DNA of 64,000 nucleotides from positions 104,630-168,629 of the forward strand of contig NZ_JMPS01000023.1 in NCBI RefSeq assembly GCF_000735455.1. The letters are read 5' to 3'. A program made the position numbers and the translations under genes. This DNA comes from Yokenella regensburgei ATCC 49455. GTDB lineage: Bacteria > Pseudomonadota > Gammaproteobacteria > Enterobacterales > Enterobacteriaceae. The notes under the pieces were generated by a model that saw nothing but the letters and a program-made list of their open reading frames with translations, made no database searches and was not told where the DNA came from. Position 1 is the stretch's first letter; each line of letters starts with the position of its first letter. Below, one piece after another: positions 57,745-64,000 of this stretch.

Positions 57745-58260
57745 ATGAAACTCGTGCATATTGTTAGTGGTGTTGCTGTTGCGGTCGCCCTGAGCGCCTG
57801 TGCTGGTAAAAGCACAAATACACAGACCGTAGAACAGAACCCGAATGCTAACGCGGCGGCCGCACAGCCCGCTGTCCAGCAGCCAATGGTTTCCGGTAGC
57901 GTCTGGATCCGTCAGAAAGTGGCCCTGCCGCCGGATGCGGTTCTGACCGTTACCCTCTCTGACGCTTCCCTGGCGGATGCGCCATCACGCGTGCTGTCGC
58001 AGAAAGCCGTTCGTACCGAGGGTAAACAGGCACCGTTTAGCTTTGCCCTGCCGTATAACCCGGCTGACATCCAGCCGAACGCGCGCATCCTGCTGAGTGC
58101 TGCAATTACTCAGAACGGTAAACTGCTGTTCATCACCGATACCTTCCAGTCGGTTATTAACCATGGCGGGACCAAAGCGGATCTGACGCTGGTTCCGGTT
58201 CAGCAAACCGCGATCCCGGTTCAGGCACCGACCGATGCTGCTCCGGTCCAGGTTCCATAA
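57745..58260 (+). CDS. ybaY: YbaY-type glycoprotein/polysaccharide-associated lipoprotein
   Basis: 171 residues, with lipobox Leu-Ser-Ala-Cys (C19). A Gln/Pro/Ala-rich linker leads to a YscW/YbaY-like beta domain (about 50-150, SGSVWIRQKVALPPDAVLTVTLSD over two lines of strands). E. coli YbaY is 190 residues with a longer Pro/Ser tail; the tail here is shorter. The ATG after AAGGAG is used; a start seven codons earlier would lengthen the signal peptide oddly. Function unknown. Confidence 0.92.
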   Translation: MKLVHIVSGVAVAVALSACAGKSTNTQTVEQNPNANAAAAQPAVQQPMVSGSVWIRQKVALPPDAVLTVTLSDASLADAPSRVLSQKAVRTEGKQAPFSFALPYNPADIQPNARILLSAAITQNGKLLFITDTFQSVINHGGTKADLTLVPVQQTAIPVQAPTDAAPVQVP

Positions 58261-58267
58261 GTCGTCC

Positions 58268-58294
58268 CGGGCCCTCTTCAGCCGAAGAGGGCCA
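58268..58294. terminator. Convergent hairpin ybaY / atl
   Basis: Perfect 10-bp stem GGCCCTCTTC with GAAGAGGGCC, loop AGCC, just after ybaY and touching the atl stop codon. No clear T-tract. Confidence 0.7.
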
Positions 58295-58606
58295 CTAATA
58301 TCGCCAGCGATACTTCTGCATATCAATTTGCCCACTTCCTGAAACCTGAATACCTTCCGAAAGGAGCGCCTGACGCTGTCGCTGAAGATCGGGGCCGGTC
58401 AGGGAGATCGTGCCATGACGGTTAACCACCCGGTGCCATGGCAGCGTTGATCCTTCAGGCAGTCGTTTCAGTACACCACCCACCTGACGTGCCGCGCGCG
58501 GTGACCCCGCCAGTAGCGCAACATCGCCATAGGTCGTGACGTAACCTTCCGGAATCGCGGCAACGATTTGCCATACCCGCTGTGGGAAAGAGTCCTGCGG
58601 TTCCAT
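58295..58606 (-). CDS. atl: Alkyltransferase-like protein Atl (YbaZ)
   Basis: 103 residues from the ATG after AGGAA. It resembles the C-terminal domain of O6-alkylguanine-DNA alkyltransferase, but the active-site PCHRV is replaced by PWHRVV, the mark of Atl proteins. It flags O6-alkylguanine for nucleotide excision repair. E. coli has a longer annotated N-terminus; this start fits the domain boundary. Confidence 0.93.
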   Translation of the reverse strand: MEPQDSFPQRVWQIVAAIPEGYVTTYGDVALLAGSPRAARQVGGVLKRLPEGSTLPWHRVVNRHGTISLTGPDLQRQRQALLSEGIQVSGSGQIDMQKYRWRY

Positions 58607-58668
58607 ATCGGGTTCCTGAGCAGCCAAAAGCACAGAATAAGGCACAGCCTGGAGGATGTGAAGCCGCC

Positions 58669-59076
58669 TCAGGCCGGTTGCTGAACGGTAAATTCCAGCG
58701 CCAGGCCAATCACCTGAGTGGCGCTTGCCGCTGGCTGCACCCGCATGGCGACCAGGCTTTCGAGGAATTTTAGCTTTCTTGCCGTCGTGTTGATGATGAG
58801 CTTGGCACGCAGGTCCGGCAGCAGTTGGGAACAGATGGGGTAGATGACCCGGCCGGAAACGGTAATGGGGATCCGGCGAAGGTTGACCGACCTGACCACA
58901 CCGAGGGTGGCATAGAGTACGGCCACCGGAGTCACGAACAGCACCGGCTGCGGGCTGATGCTGACGAAGTCCAGCAGGAGTTCCGGGCGCAGATAGTTCA
59001 GCCCTTTATGTGGAATGGTCACGCCGTCGATGGCTGGCATAGCAAGCGTGAGCGTCTGGGGGAGCGCGTTGACCAT
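58669..59076 (-). CDS. Unrecognised protein between atl and ffs
   Basis: 135 residues; I do not recognise the family. AGGGAA lies 6 bases before the ATG and the frame is open throughout. Composition is mixed hydrophobic, with one marked hydrophobic stretch (about 36-61, FVSISPQPVLFVTPVAVLYATLGVV) that could be a buried strand pair or a membrane helix; a basic RRIP follows. No signal peptide. Codon use is rich in CTC, ATC, GTC and CCC, unlike the CTG/CCG-rich neighbours, suggesting recent acquisition. It precedes atl on the same strand by 62 bases. The opposite-strand frame overlapping it is taken as a shadow. Confidence 0.6.
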   Translation of the reverse strand: MVNALPQTLTLAMPAIDGVTIPHKGLNYLRPELLLDFVSISPQPVLFVTPVAVLYATLGVVRSVNLRRIPITVSGRVIYPICSQLLPDLRAKLIINTTARKLKFLESLVAMRVQPAASATQVIGLALEFTVQQPA

Positions 59077-59215
59077 GGTGGTTCCCTGCAGCTAATGAGT
59101 GGATTTCATTTTAGTCTGGACGAAATCTGCCATTTTGCTGCGAGGGAGTTCGCAATGTGGTGTTTTTCTCTGGGCGGGCAACTGCGCAATAATCCAGCAT
59201 CTGAACCTGCATGGC

Positions 59216-59244
59216 TTGCAATTGGCGGGGAAGCCTATGATAAT
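59216..59244 (+). promoter_or_regulatory. ffs promoter
   Basis: TTGCAA and GATAAT are 17 bases apart, followed by a G+C-rich discriminator GCGCCTGCGCG as in stable-RNA promoters. The start near 59251 would give a leader of about 25 bases that RNase P removes, as in E. coli. Confidence 0.75.
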
Positions 59245-59276
59245 GCGCCTGCGCGTTGGTTAACAACGCTCTCAAT

Positions 59277-59390
59277 GGGGGCTCTGTTGGTTCTCCCGCA
59301 ACGCTACTCTGTTCACCAGGTCAGGTCCGGAAGGAAGCAGCCAGGGCAGACGACGTGTGTGCCGGGATGTAGCTGGCAGGGCCCCCACCC
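59277..59390 (+). ncRNA. ffs: 4.5S RNA of the signal recognition particle
   Basis: 114 bases, the E. coli length. It begins GGGGGCTCTG, ends GGGCCCCCACCC, and has the conserved core with GTCAGGTCCGGAAGG (GGAA tetraloop) and AAGCAGCC. It pairs with Ffh to target membrane proteins to FtsY and SecYEG. The few changes from E. coli lie in the arms (for example AGGGCAGACGACGTG). Confidence 0.97.
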
Positions 59391-59629
59391 AATTCTGCGA
59401 CACCCTTCTCATCACTTCTGAATCGAAACCACATCCCAAATCCATGCTGGATGATGTTCTTGCTCATCGTTTTACGCCTGAAAATTAGATGCTGGTCATC
59501 AACGCTCTATATAAATCAATTCATAGTGATAAATACTTCAAGTTTTTTTAAAAGACCAGACTCTACAATTCGCGTGATTTTCTACCAGGCATTTTCCAGG
59601 ACATTAATATATTAACTAAGGATTGAGCA
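59391..59629. other. A+T-rich junction between ffs and the cobalamin genes
   Basis: 239 bases, with base composition falling sharply compared with the backbone on the left. No gene, riboswitch (no B12 box) or clear attachment repeat was seen. It should contain the cobA promoter; TACAAT near 59564 is a possible -10. Confidence 0.5.
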
Positions 59630-60418
59630 ATGAGTAAGGGGAAAGTTTGGCTGGTTGGCGCGGGCCCGGGTGACGCATCGTTGATAACAGTAAAAGGCTT
59701 GCACTGTATTCGCCGCGCAGACGTGATTATTCACGACCGTTTGGTTAATCCTGACCTTTTAAAACAAGCTGCGAAAAATTGCCTTATTATTGATGTCGGG
59801 AAAATGCCAAATCATCATCCCATCCCTCAGGATCAAATCAATGCCCTCCTGGTAAAATATGCCATGGCAGGACAGCAGGTTGTTCGCTTGAAAGGTGGAG
59901 ACCCCTATGTTTTTGGGCGCGGAGGAGAAGAGGCGGAGCAGCTGGCTCGGGAAGGGCTGACATTCGAAGTTGTCCCAGGGATAAGCTCTGCTATTGGCGG
60001 GCTGGCGTACGCGGGGATCCCCGTCACGCACCGCAATTACTCCTCCAGCTTTCATGTGGTGACGGGGCATTTATGTCAGGGAAACGATCCACAGAACTGG
60101 CATGCGCTAGCACAAATTCACGGTACACTCGTCATTCTGATGGGGATGACCAGGCTTAGCGAAATCTGTCAAAAGCTTATAGAAGGCGGTATGTCGGCGC
60201 AGACTCCCGTTGCCGTGGTGATGTACGCCAGCCAGCCGCGTCAGCGGATGGTAAAAGGGACGCTGGCGACGATTCATCTTGAAGTTGAGCGAGAAAAAAT
60301 TCATGCTCCGGCGCTGATTGTGGTTGGTGAAGTCGTCAATTTGCAGGAAGTCCTGGCGTTTGCCGCCACGCCAGCCGCTATCACTACGGACGAAATCCAC
60401 TGCGAGAATATTGAATGA
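59630..60418 (+). CDS. cobA: Uroporphyrinogen-III C-methyltransferase (stand-alone SUMT)
   Basis: 262 residues. It methylates uroporphyrinogen III twice to precorrin-2, the branch point to cobalamin and siroheme. Signatures: WLVGAGPGDASLITVKGL near the N-terminus, RLKGGDPYVFGRGGEE (about 86-101), and YAGIPVTHR. It corresponds to the C-terminal half of CysG without the dehydrogenase/chelatase half. AAGGA precedes the ATG. Its stop overlaps cobD by four bases (ATGA). Not to be confused with the adenosyltransferase called CobA in Salmonella. Confidence 0.93.
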   Translation: MSKGKVWLVGAGPGDASLITVKGLHCIRRADVIIHDRLVNPDLLKQAAKNCLIIDVGKMPNHHPIPQDQINALLVKYAMAGQQVVRLKGGDPYVFGRGGEEAEQLAREGLTFEVVPGISSAIGGLAYAGIPVTHRNYSSSFHVVTGHLCQGNDPQNWHALAQIHGTLVILMGMTRLSEICQKLIEGGMSAQTPVAVVMYASQPRQRMVKGTLATIHLEVEREKIHAPALIVVGEVVNLQEVLAFAATPAAITTDEIHCENIE

Positions 60419-61488
60419 GTGAACACGGCGGTAACGTTGTCGAAATGGGGCTACAGGCCGGGATTGACCCTGCGCTATTGCTGGATTTTAGCGCCAATAT
60501 CAATCCTCTTGGGCTCCCGGAAAGCGTTAAATCGCTGATCGTTAATAATCTGCAAGTTATTGAACATTATCCTGATGTCGAATACCGGCATCTTCACCAG
60601 GCCATCGCCCGGGCGAACCAGTGTGACTACGACCAGGTGATTGCGGGGAATGGCGAAACGGAGCTGATTTATGGTTTAGTGCGTGCGCTGGCTCCCCGCC
60701 TCGCCATGTTACTGGTACCGGGTTTTGCCGAGTATCGCCGCGCGTTGCAGCAGCAGGGATGCCAGATTATCGACTATGCGTTGAGCGAACCGGATGGCTT
60801 CCAGGTGACGACTTCGTTACTTGATGCGGTGCGTACCCATCGGCCCGATTGTCTGTTCATTGCGACCCCCAATAACCCAACCGGCTTAATGCCGGATGCT
60901 GGTTTGCTCAATCAACTTGCCACGCTTTGTGAAACGCTGCAGATAGCGCTGATTGTTGACGAAGCTTTCATTGATTTTCTCCCCTCAGGTTCAGGGCTTG
61001 CTACGCGCTTAAAGACGTCGCGATACCTGTATTTACTGCGATCGCTTACGAAGTTCTTCGCCATTCCGGGCCTGCGTTTAGGGTATCTTTTGAGTGGGCA
61101 TACCGAGCTCATTACGTTGATGAAAAACACCCGTGAGCCGTGGACCATCAACGCGTTGTCCGCTCTGGTTGGTCAGCATTTACTTACTGATGAACGTTAC
61201 ATACAGGCCAGCCATGAGTACATCGCCCGCCAGCGGGATGAACTGTGGCGGAGACTGGACGGTTTCCCATCGCTGGTGGTGTGGAAAAGTGCGGTGAATT
61301 TCATCTTTTTCAGATGTCTTCGGCACAACCTTAACCTGCAGCAGGCGCTATTGCAGCACCATATTCTTATCCGTCACTGCGCAAACTTTCCCGGCCTTGA
61401 TGATTCCTGTTATCGGGTCGCGGTACGTACCGAAGAGCAAAACAAAAAGCTCATCAATGCCTTAACCGACGTATTGCAGGAAGGCTGA
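60415..61488 (+). CDS. cobD: L-threonine-O-3-phosphate decarboxylase CobD
   Basis: 357 residues, PLP enzyme of the class II aminotransferase fold. The N-terminus LLDFSANINPLGLPESV is typical, ATPNNPTGLMPDA and VDEAFIDFLPSG give cofactor contacts, and the PLP Lys is K213 in RSLTKFFAIPGLRLG. It makes (R)-1-amino-2-propanol phosphate, the linker of the nucleotide loop. Its substrate comes from PduX, encoded convergently 12 bases away. A HisC paralogue is the main alternative, but context favours CobD. Confidence 0.92.
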   Translation: MSEHGGNVVEMGLQAGIDPALLLDFSANINPLGLPESVKSLIVNNLQVIEHYPDVEYRHLHQAIARANQCDYDQVIAGNGETELIYGLVRALAPRLAMLLVPGFAEYRRALQQQGCQIIDYALSEPDGFQVTTSLLDAVRTHRPDCLFIATPNNPTGLMPDAGLLNQLATLCETLQIALIVDEAFIDFLPSGSGLATRLKTSRYLYLLRSLTKFFAIPGLRLGYLLSGHTELITLMKNTREPWTINALSALVGQHLLTDERYIQASHEYIARQRDELWRRLDGFPSLVVWKSAVNFIFFRCLRHNLNLQQALLQHHILIRHCANFPGLDDSCYRVAVRTEEQNKKLINALTDVLQEG

Positions 61489-61500
61489 CCTTTTTTGCCG

Positions 61501-62367
61501 TCAGAGTAAGGTCACCCCACCTTCAACCATGGTTAACAGGTGCTGCTCAGGCCAGTGCGCAGTGAGGTGTTTTTTCCCGAGGAGCCAGCGCACCTGCTCA
61601 ACGTCATGCTTGCGGCGGTCCAGTAATAACCCCACCACGCTGCCGCTATGTGCCACGTTAATACCGTATAAATCGCACGCCTCAGCCACATCCAGCAGGG
61701 TGGAAAAATGCGGTTTTGGTAATAACGGCTGGCTGGCGATAGCGCTTAGCGTGGCGGCTTCCCCCAGAAGAACGGGGTCCTGAGAAGCGCAGGCCAGACG
61801 TACTTTTTCCCACGCCTGTTTCAGCATCGGGGCACCGGCAAGCAGCCCGGCGCGCCGCGGCGTGCGATGATAATCTTCTGTGCGCAACGTTTCCGGGCTC
61901 TCAAGCACTAATACGTCGATTTTGGGCTGCGCTGCGCAGGCCTCTTGCGTTGAGGCATCATTATGGTCGAAAAGCGTGAGCTGGCGAAAAATGGTGCTGT
62001 CGGTGGGCTCCAGCGCAACGCAAAGCTTCGCCAGCGTAGCTTCATCGAGGGTATGCCCCAGATGATGCGCGGTGGCAACGGCGGTGGCGGCGATGTCGGC
62101 AGTGCTACTGGCCATGCCTTTGGCAATCGGAATAGTGGAGTGGATCTCTAAGCGCAGGCTCTGGCTCATTTTCACCGGGTAATGAAACAGCGCCAGGACC
62201 TGGTTTATCATGGCACGTGAGAGGGGGCGCTCATCGGCAAGAGGGGCCCCCGAACGGACTTCCACGGTGCTATACCAGTCGATCGGGCAGGAGATCAGTT
62301 TTTCACTGTCCAGAATCCAGCCCTGGATTAATTCTCCGCACGATGCAGGGCACTGCGCAACAGCCAC
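61501..62367 (-). CDS. pduX: L-threonine kinase PduX (GHMP family)
   Basis: 288 residues, GTG start after AAAGGTG. GHMP kinase with the Gly/Ser-rich ATP loop PIAKGMASSTADIAAT at 80-95 and CPASCGELIQG at 6-16. It phosphorylates L-threonine to feed CobD, for coenzyme B12 linker synthesis. In Salmonella pduX ends the pdu operon; here it is separated from any pdu gene in view. It is divergent from cbiA. Confidence 0.9.
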   Translation of the reverse strand: MAVAQCPASCGELIQGWILDSEKLISCPIDWYSTVEVRSGAPLADERPLSRAMINQVLALFHYPVKMSQSLRLEIHSTIPIAKGMASSTADIAATAVATAHHLGHTLDEATLAKLCVALEPTDSTIFRQLTLFDHNDASTQEACAAQPKIDVLVLESPETLRTEDYHRTPRRAGLLAGAPMLKQAWEKVRLACASQDPVLLGEAATLSAIASQPLLPKPHFSTLLDVAEACDLYGINVAHSGSVVGLLLDRRKHDVEQVRWLLGKKHLTAHWPEQHLLTMVEGGVTLL

Positions 62368-62776
62368 GTTTTCACCTTTATGCTCAGAAATCTTCCGCGG
62401 AATAGTGTCATGGGGATTGTGCTATTACCATGATTTTTCGCAATGTGCGGATCCATAATACTGAGTCTGAATATCTTTTATTGGTGCTTATCGTAAACTT
62501 GATATATTGGGAATGTTTCTGGAATTATTTAATTTGATATCGATGGTTGTTGTCAAAAAAATACGTTAGTGAATAGTTGGCAACAAATTGTCATAGCGCA
62601 AGAAATATTGTTTTTATCGCAAAATGAAATGCCATTGTTATTTTTTGTGATAAAGCACCGGGTTGTGCCTAATTGTATTCATTACCATCGTGGCGAATTT
62701 AATCAGCGCGACATGATGTTTGCTAAGTATTTTCTTATACGAGTCGATTGTCGTATCAGTTATGTGTAATAGTGCC
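62368..62776. other. A+T-rich region between pduX and the cobalamin riboswitch
   Basis: About 400 bases, very A+T-rich, containing no open frame with a ribosome site. It should hold divergent promoters for pduX and the cbi operon. TTGATATCGATGG near 62536 partly resembles an FNR site and TTGTGATAAAG near 62645 a CRP half-site; neither is complete. Confidence 0.5.
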
Positions 62777-62799
62777 TGTGAGAAAGCCCATTTCTCGCA
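62777..62799 (+). other. Hairpin 5' of the cobalamin riboswitch
   Basis: TGTGAGAAA pairs with TTTCTCGCA (one G-U), loop GCCCA. No T-tract. It lies 10-30 bases before the riboswitch aptamer. Confidence 0.55.
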
Positions 62800-62807
62800 G
62801 ATGTAAG

Positions 62808-62960
62808 CCAACAGGTTCACACAATTGTGCCAGGGAAGGGGGTGTAAATCCCCCGCAGCCCCCGCTGCTGTGATGCTGACGACCCCGAAGATACCACTGA
62901 TCGCGAGATTGGGAAGGGCGGGTGAGGATGACGCTAAGCCAGAAGACCTGCCTGTCGGTA
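62808..62960 (+). promoter_or_regulatory. Cobalamin riboswitch
   Basis: The element has the conserved blocks in order: CAGGGAAG near 62831, GGTGTAAATCC near 62841, GCAGCCCCCGC near 62855, CTGTGATGCTGACGAC, ACCACTGATCGCGAG (B12 box near 62893), TTGGGAAGG, GGTGAGGATGACG, and AAGCCAGAAGACCTGCC closing with CAGGTTC at the 5' side. Adenosylcobalamin should bind and reduce cbi expression. About 105 bases remain to the cbiA ATG. Confidence 0.93.
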
Positions 62961-63033
62961 ACTACCAACAACTTCGGTGGGAAGTGGGTTGCTCTGATGC
63001 ATAAAGCCTTACGACGGGTTTCGTGTATCTCTA

Positions 63034-63064
63034 CACCCCTACCACCCTGAACAGGATCGGGGTC
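63034..63064 (+). promoter_or_regulatory. Possible RBS-sequestering hairpin before cbiA
   Basis: ACCCC at 63035-63039 can pair with GGGGT at 63059-63063, and within it CCTG pairs with CAGG so that the ribosome site AGGA (63053-63056) is buried. This fits a translation-type expression platform like that known for the Salmonella cbi leader. Predicted by eye. Confidence 0.55.
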
Positions 63065-64000
63065 ATGGCGGCAAAGCAGTACGCGTTTGTGCTGGCAGGG
63101 ACAGGAAGTGGCTGTGGAAAAACCACAGTAACGCTTGGCTTGTTAAGCTTATTGCAACAGCGTGGGTTACGCGTACAGCCCTACAAAGTGGGGCCGGATT
63201 ACCTCGATACCGGCTGGCATTCAGCAGTCTGCGGCGTGACTTCCCGAAATCTCGATAGCTTCATGCTCCCTCAACCGGTGCTGAATGCTTTGTTCTGCGA
63301 GCAGATGCAGGATGCGGATATCGCGGTTATTGAGGGGGTGATGGGGCTGTACGACGGCTGCGGTACCGATCCGAATGACTGCAGCACGGCGGCCATGGCG
63401 AAGCAACTTGGCTGCCCGGTTATCCTGCTGGTCGACGGAAAAGCCGTTTCCACCTCCATTGCCGCAACGGTCATGGGTTTTCAGCACTTCGACCCCGCGG
63501 TGCCAGTCGCGGGTGTGATAGTTAATCGCGTCAACAGTGAATCCCATTACCAGCTGCTGAAAACGGCTATTGAGCACTATTGCGCCGTACCTGTCTTTGG
63601 TTACGTCCCCCATGTTAGTGGCATTGCCTTACCGGAAAGACATCTGGGGCTGGTGACCGCCCGTGAGTCCGTGGTGAACCAGCAGCCCTGGCGGGATTTT
63701 GCCGCAGTGCTCACTCAAACGCTGGATATCGACTCGCTGCTGGCGTGCTGTGAGATAACGGCGTTACCTCAGGGGGGCTGGCCAGAATGCCCGGCAGAAG
63801 GCGCCGGTCACGGCCTGACGCTTGCGCTGGCGGATGACGAGGCGTTCAACTTCTATTATCCGGATAATATCAGCCTGCTGGAGCGCACCGGCGTTGAGGT
63901 TGTCCGCTTCAGCCCGCTACATGACTCTCATTTGCCCGAGTGCCAGATGGTCTGGCTGGGAGGCGGCTACCCTGAGCTGCATGCCGGTAAGCTTGCGGCT
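63065..64000 (+). CDS. cbiA: Cobyrinic acid a,c-diamide synthase (partial, runs off the edge)
   Basis: 312 residues visible with no stop before the window ends; the full protein is near 460. P-loop GTGSGCGKTT at 12-21, then KVGPDYLDTGWH, IEGVMGLYDG and, near the right edge, LGGGYPELHA of the glutamine amidotransferase domain. It amidates the a and c side chains of cobyrinate using glutamine and ATP, the first amidation of the anaerobic pathway. As in Salmonella it is the first gene after the riboswitch; more cbi genes are expected beyond the window. Confidence 0.95.
   Translation, partial: MAAKQYAFVLAGTGSGCGKTTVTLGLLSLLQQRGLRVQPYKVGPDYLDTGWHSAVCGVTSRNLDSFMLPQPVLNALFCEQMQDADIAVIEGVMGLYDGCGTDPNDCSTAAMAKQLGCPVILLVDGKAVSTSIAATVMGFQHFDPAVPVAGVIVNRVNSESHYQLLKTAIEHYCAVPVFGYVPHVSGIALPERHLGLVTARESVVNQQPWRDFAAVLTQTLDIDSLLACCEITALPQGGWPECPAEGAGHGLTLALADDEAFNFYYPDNISLLERTGVEVVRFSPLHDSHLPECQMVWLGGGYPELHAGKLAA

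Noticed and set aside
59277..59390. ffs as an integrase attachment site for the cobalamin genes
   Set aside because: No copy of the ffs 3' end and no integrase gene occur within the window; the right boundary is not visible, so the idea cannot be supported.
58825..59421. Plus-strand open frame of 198 codons covering the unknown gene and ffs
   Set aside because: It runs antisense to the better-formed minus-strand gene and then through the 4.5S RNA; it has no good ribosome site and is an artefact of the high G+C third positions.
59391..59629. A second cobalamin riboswitch before cobA
   Set aside because: No B12 box or GCAGCCCCCGC-like core could be found in this gap.
62569..62769. Possible 66-codon gene upstream of the B12 riboswitch
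   Set aside because: A+T-rich gap, no clear ribosome site and no recognisable domain; more likely regulatory DNA.

Overview
The window is a stretch of chromosome from a gamma-proteobacterium of the Enterobacteriaceae, close to Enterobacter, Lelliottia or Leclercia. The genus cannot be fixed from this sequence alone. From acpH to ffs the gene order follows the Escherichia coli map closely: acpH, queA-tgt-yajC-secD-secF, tsx, yajI, nrdR-ribD-ribH-nusB-thiL-pgpA, yajO, dxs-ispA-xseB, thiI, yajL-panE, yajQ, yajR, cyoABCDE, ampG-yajG, bolA, tig, clpP-clpX, lon, hupB, ppiD, ybaV, fadM, queC, ybaE, cof, decR, mdlA-mdlB, glnK-amtB, tesB, ybaY, atl, ffs. Most proteins match the length of their E. coli counterparts and keep the catalytic residues. 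No tRNA, rRNA, CRISPR array, prophage or intact insertion sequence was seen.

Layout. Positions 1-2100 hold the end of a membrane protein gene and a large YtcJ-like amidohydrolase. Then come a 2-Cys peroxiredoxin (tsaA type) and acpH. 3.5-9.1 kb is the queuosine and Sec export cluster. 9.1-10.3 kb carries a VOC protein and a WYL regulator where E. coli has yajD. 10.3-20.4 kb holds tsx, riboflavin, thiamin, phospholipid and isoprenoid genes. 20.5-26.4 kb runs from thiI to yajR. 27.4-32.2 kb is the cytochrome bo3 operon. 32.6-44.4 kb holds muropeptide import and the protein quality-control block (tig, clpPX, lon, ppiD). 44.5-58.6 kb runs from ybaV to atl. 59.28 kb carries 4.5S RNA. From 59.6 kb to the right edge is a cobalamin locus: cobA-cobD, convergent pduX, then a cobalamin riboswitch and cbiA, which runs off the window.

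The conserved backbone is interrupted by small accessory insertions: (1) the VOC/WYL pair; (2) a HicAB toxin-antitoxin module between thiI and yajL, flanked by a 15-bp direct repeat; (3) a lipoprotein gene between yajR and cyoE; (4) a second, different HicAB module between fadM and queC; (5) cdsH, a cysteine desulfhydrase gene divergent from its probable regulator decR; (6) an unrecognised gene between atl and ffs; (7) the cobalamin genes just downstream of ffs.

Regulatory sequences that can be read include heat-shock (sigma-32) promoters for clpP and lon, a sigma-54 promoter with an NtrC site before glnK-amtB, sigma-70 promoters for cyo, tig and ffs, a probable FadR operator before fadM, a palindrome between cdsH and decR, and the cobalamin riboswitch. 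Rho-independent terminators or hairpins separate many transcription units, often shared by convergent genes. The strongest leads are the cobalamin locus with its translation-type riboswitch, the repeat-flanked HicAB module, the unknown gene next to ffs, and the cdsH/decR operator.
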